This document shows positions 5,822-6,119 of a stretch of 6,119 bases of DNA, piece by piece (the stretch's first letter is position 1; each line of letters starts with the position of its first letter). The DNA is taken from positions 1 through 6,119 of the forward strand of contig JBKCHQ010000186.1 in NCBI GenBank assembly GCA_046302715.1, given 5' to 3'. The DNA is from CAMCXT01 sp046302715. GTDB lineage: Bacteria > Bacteroidota > Bacteroidia > M30B66. The notes below the pieces were generated by a model. It had not been told where the DNA came from and made no database searches. It was given only the letters and a program-made list of their open reading frames with translations. The translations under genes were made by a program, and so were the position numbers.

Positions 5822-6119
5822 TCATTTAATGCAAATCGAATCAATTCCATTCACAAAATGCTCAATGGCTTTTACTTTTGTCGCTAGATGGGAGCCTTTA
5901 AAGCCTTTAACATCAGCATAGGTTATCATTTTATTGTATGCTTCCAAATTTTTTGTAGCAACAGGCAGGTACGACCAATGCCATTTTTCCATTTCATAAC
6001 CGGTACGTTTATTCTCCTTTTTGGATGTATATACCTGGCAAAAACCATACTTAGAGGCATTTTCACACAACCACTTATATTCCTTCAATCCTTTTCCGCT
6101 TTCGAAATAGCTATTCTCA
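5822..6119 (-). CDS. M15/VanY-type D-Ala-D-Ala carboxypeptidase, C-terminal part
   Basis: The frame runs off the right edge; 98 residues are visible, starting ENSYFESGKG. A TTG at 6088-6086 is internal, since the homologous sequence continues upstream of it. The visible part matches the end of the zinc DD-carboxypeptidase fold: WLCENASKYGFCQVY (visible residues 16-30) and the ExxH motif EKWH (44-47), with the catalytic Glu and a zinc-ligand His as in VanX/VanY. A family-specific tail, KGFKGSHLA, follows. The upstream zinc ligands (SxHxxGxAxD) are outside the window. The enzyme would remove the terminal D-Ala from peptidoglycan stem peptides or recycle fragments; its location is presumably periplasmic, but the signal region is not visible. 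It is followed after 39 bp by spmAB. Confidence in the family is high; the exact specificity (LD or DD) is not determinable. Confidence 0.86.
   Translation of the reverse strand, partial: ENSYFESGKGLKEYKWLCENASKYGFCQVYTSKKENKRTGYEMEKWHWSYLPVATKNLEAYNKMITYADVKGFKGSHLATKVKAIEHFVNGIDSICIK

Noticed and set aside
5822..6088. Complete small protein starting at the TTG codon 6088-6086
   Set aside because: The open frame and the M15 family similarity continue upstream to the window edge, so this is a truncated larger gene, not a short one.

Overview
The window comes from a member of the Bacteroidota (probably a Flavobacteriales-like lineage; rank below phylum is inference). Two predicted secreted proteins end in type IX secretion system (T9SS) type A sorting tails with the YPNPT motif, start codons lack Shine-Dalgarno sequences, and two promoter-like octamers fit the Bacteroidota -7 element TAnnTTTG. 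Both edges cut through genes.

Layout. (1) 2-874, plus strand: the 3' part of a class II fumarase gene (fumC). (2) About 884-2421: a self-contained block holding one minus-strand gene for an exported beta-lactamase-family serine hydrolase (1031-2344). An attC-like imperfect palindrome (884-1000) lies just downstream of that gene. A G|TT boundary lies upstream, and its next bases are the exact complement of the far arm of the palindrome. A 7-bp direct repeat (TAACGGA) marks both ends. This is the arrangement of a solitary integron-type gene cassette inserted between fumC and a tRNA gene, and it is the most interesting part of the window. No integrase is visible. (3) 2424-2623: a hairpin-rich spacer ending in a good tRNA terminator. 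(4) 2624-2714, minus strand: tRNA-Ser(GGA) with encoded CCA. (5) 2785-4482, minus strand: a secreted Asp-box beta-propeller protein with a Cys-rich linker and T9SS tail. (6) 4550-5782, minus strand: a fused SpmA-SpmB-type membrane protein. (7) 5822-6119, minus strand: the C-terminal part of an M15/VanY-type D-Ala-D-Ala carboxypeptidase.

How the genes relate. The M15 peptidase and SpmAB genes are 39 bp apart on the same strand and probably form one transcription unit. The pairing recalls the Bacillus dacB-spmA-spmB operon, but with an unrelated peptidase family and a fused SpmAB. The Asp-box gene and tRNA-Ser follow on the same strand, each with its own candidate promoter. The cassette gene and fumC converge, with the attC-like palindrome between their stop codons. 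Apart from fumC and the tRNA, the genes concern the cell envelope or secreted proteins. No CRISPR array, rRNA or recognisable insertion sequence was found.
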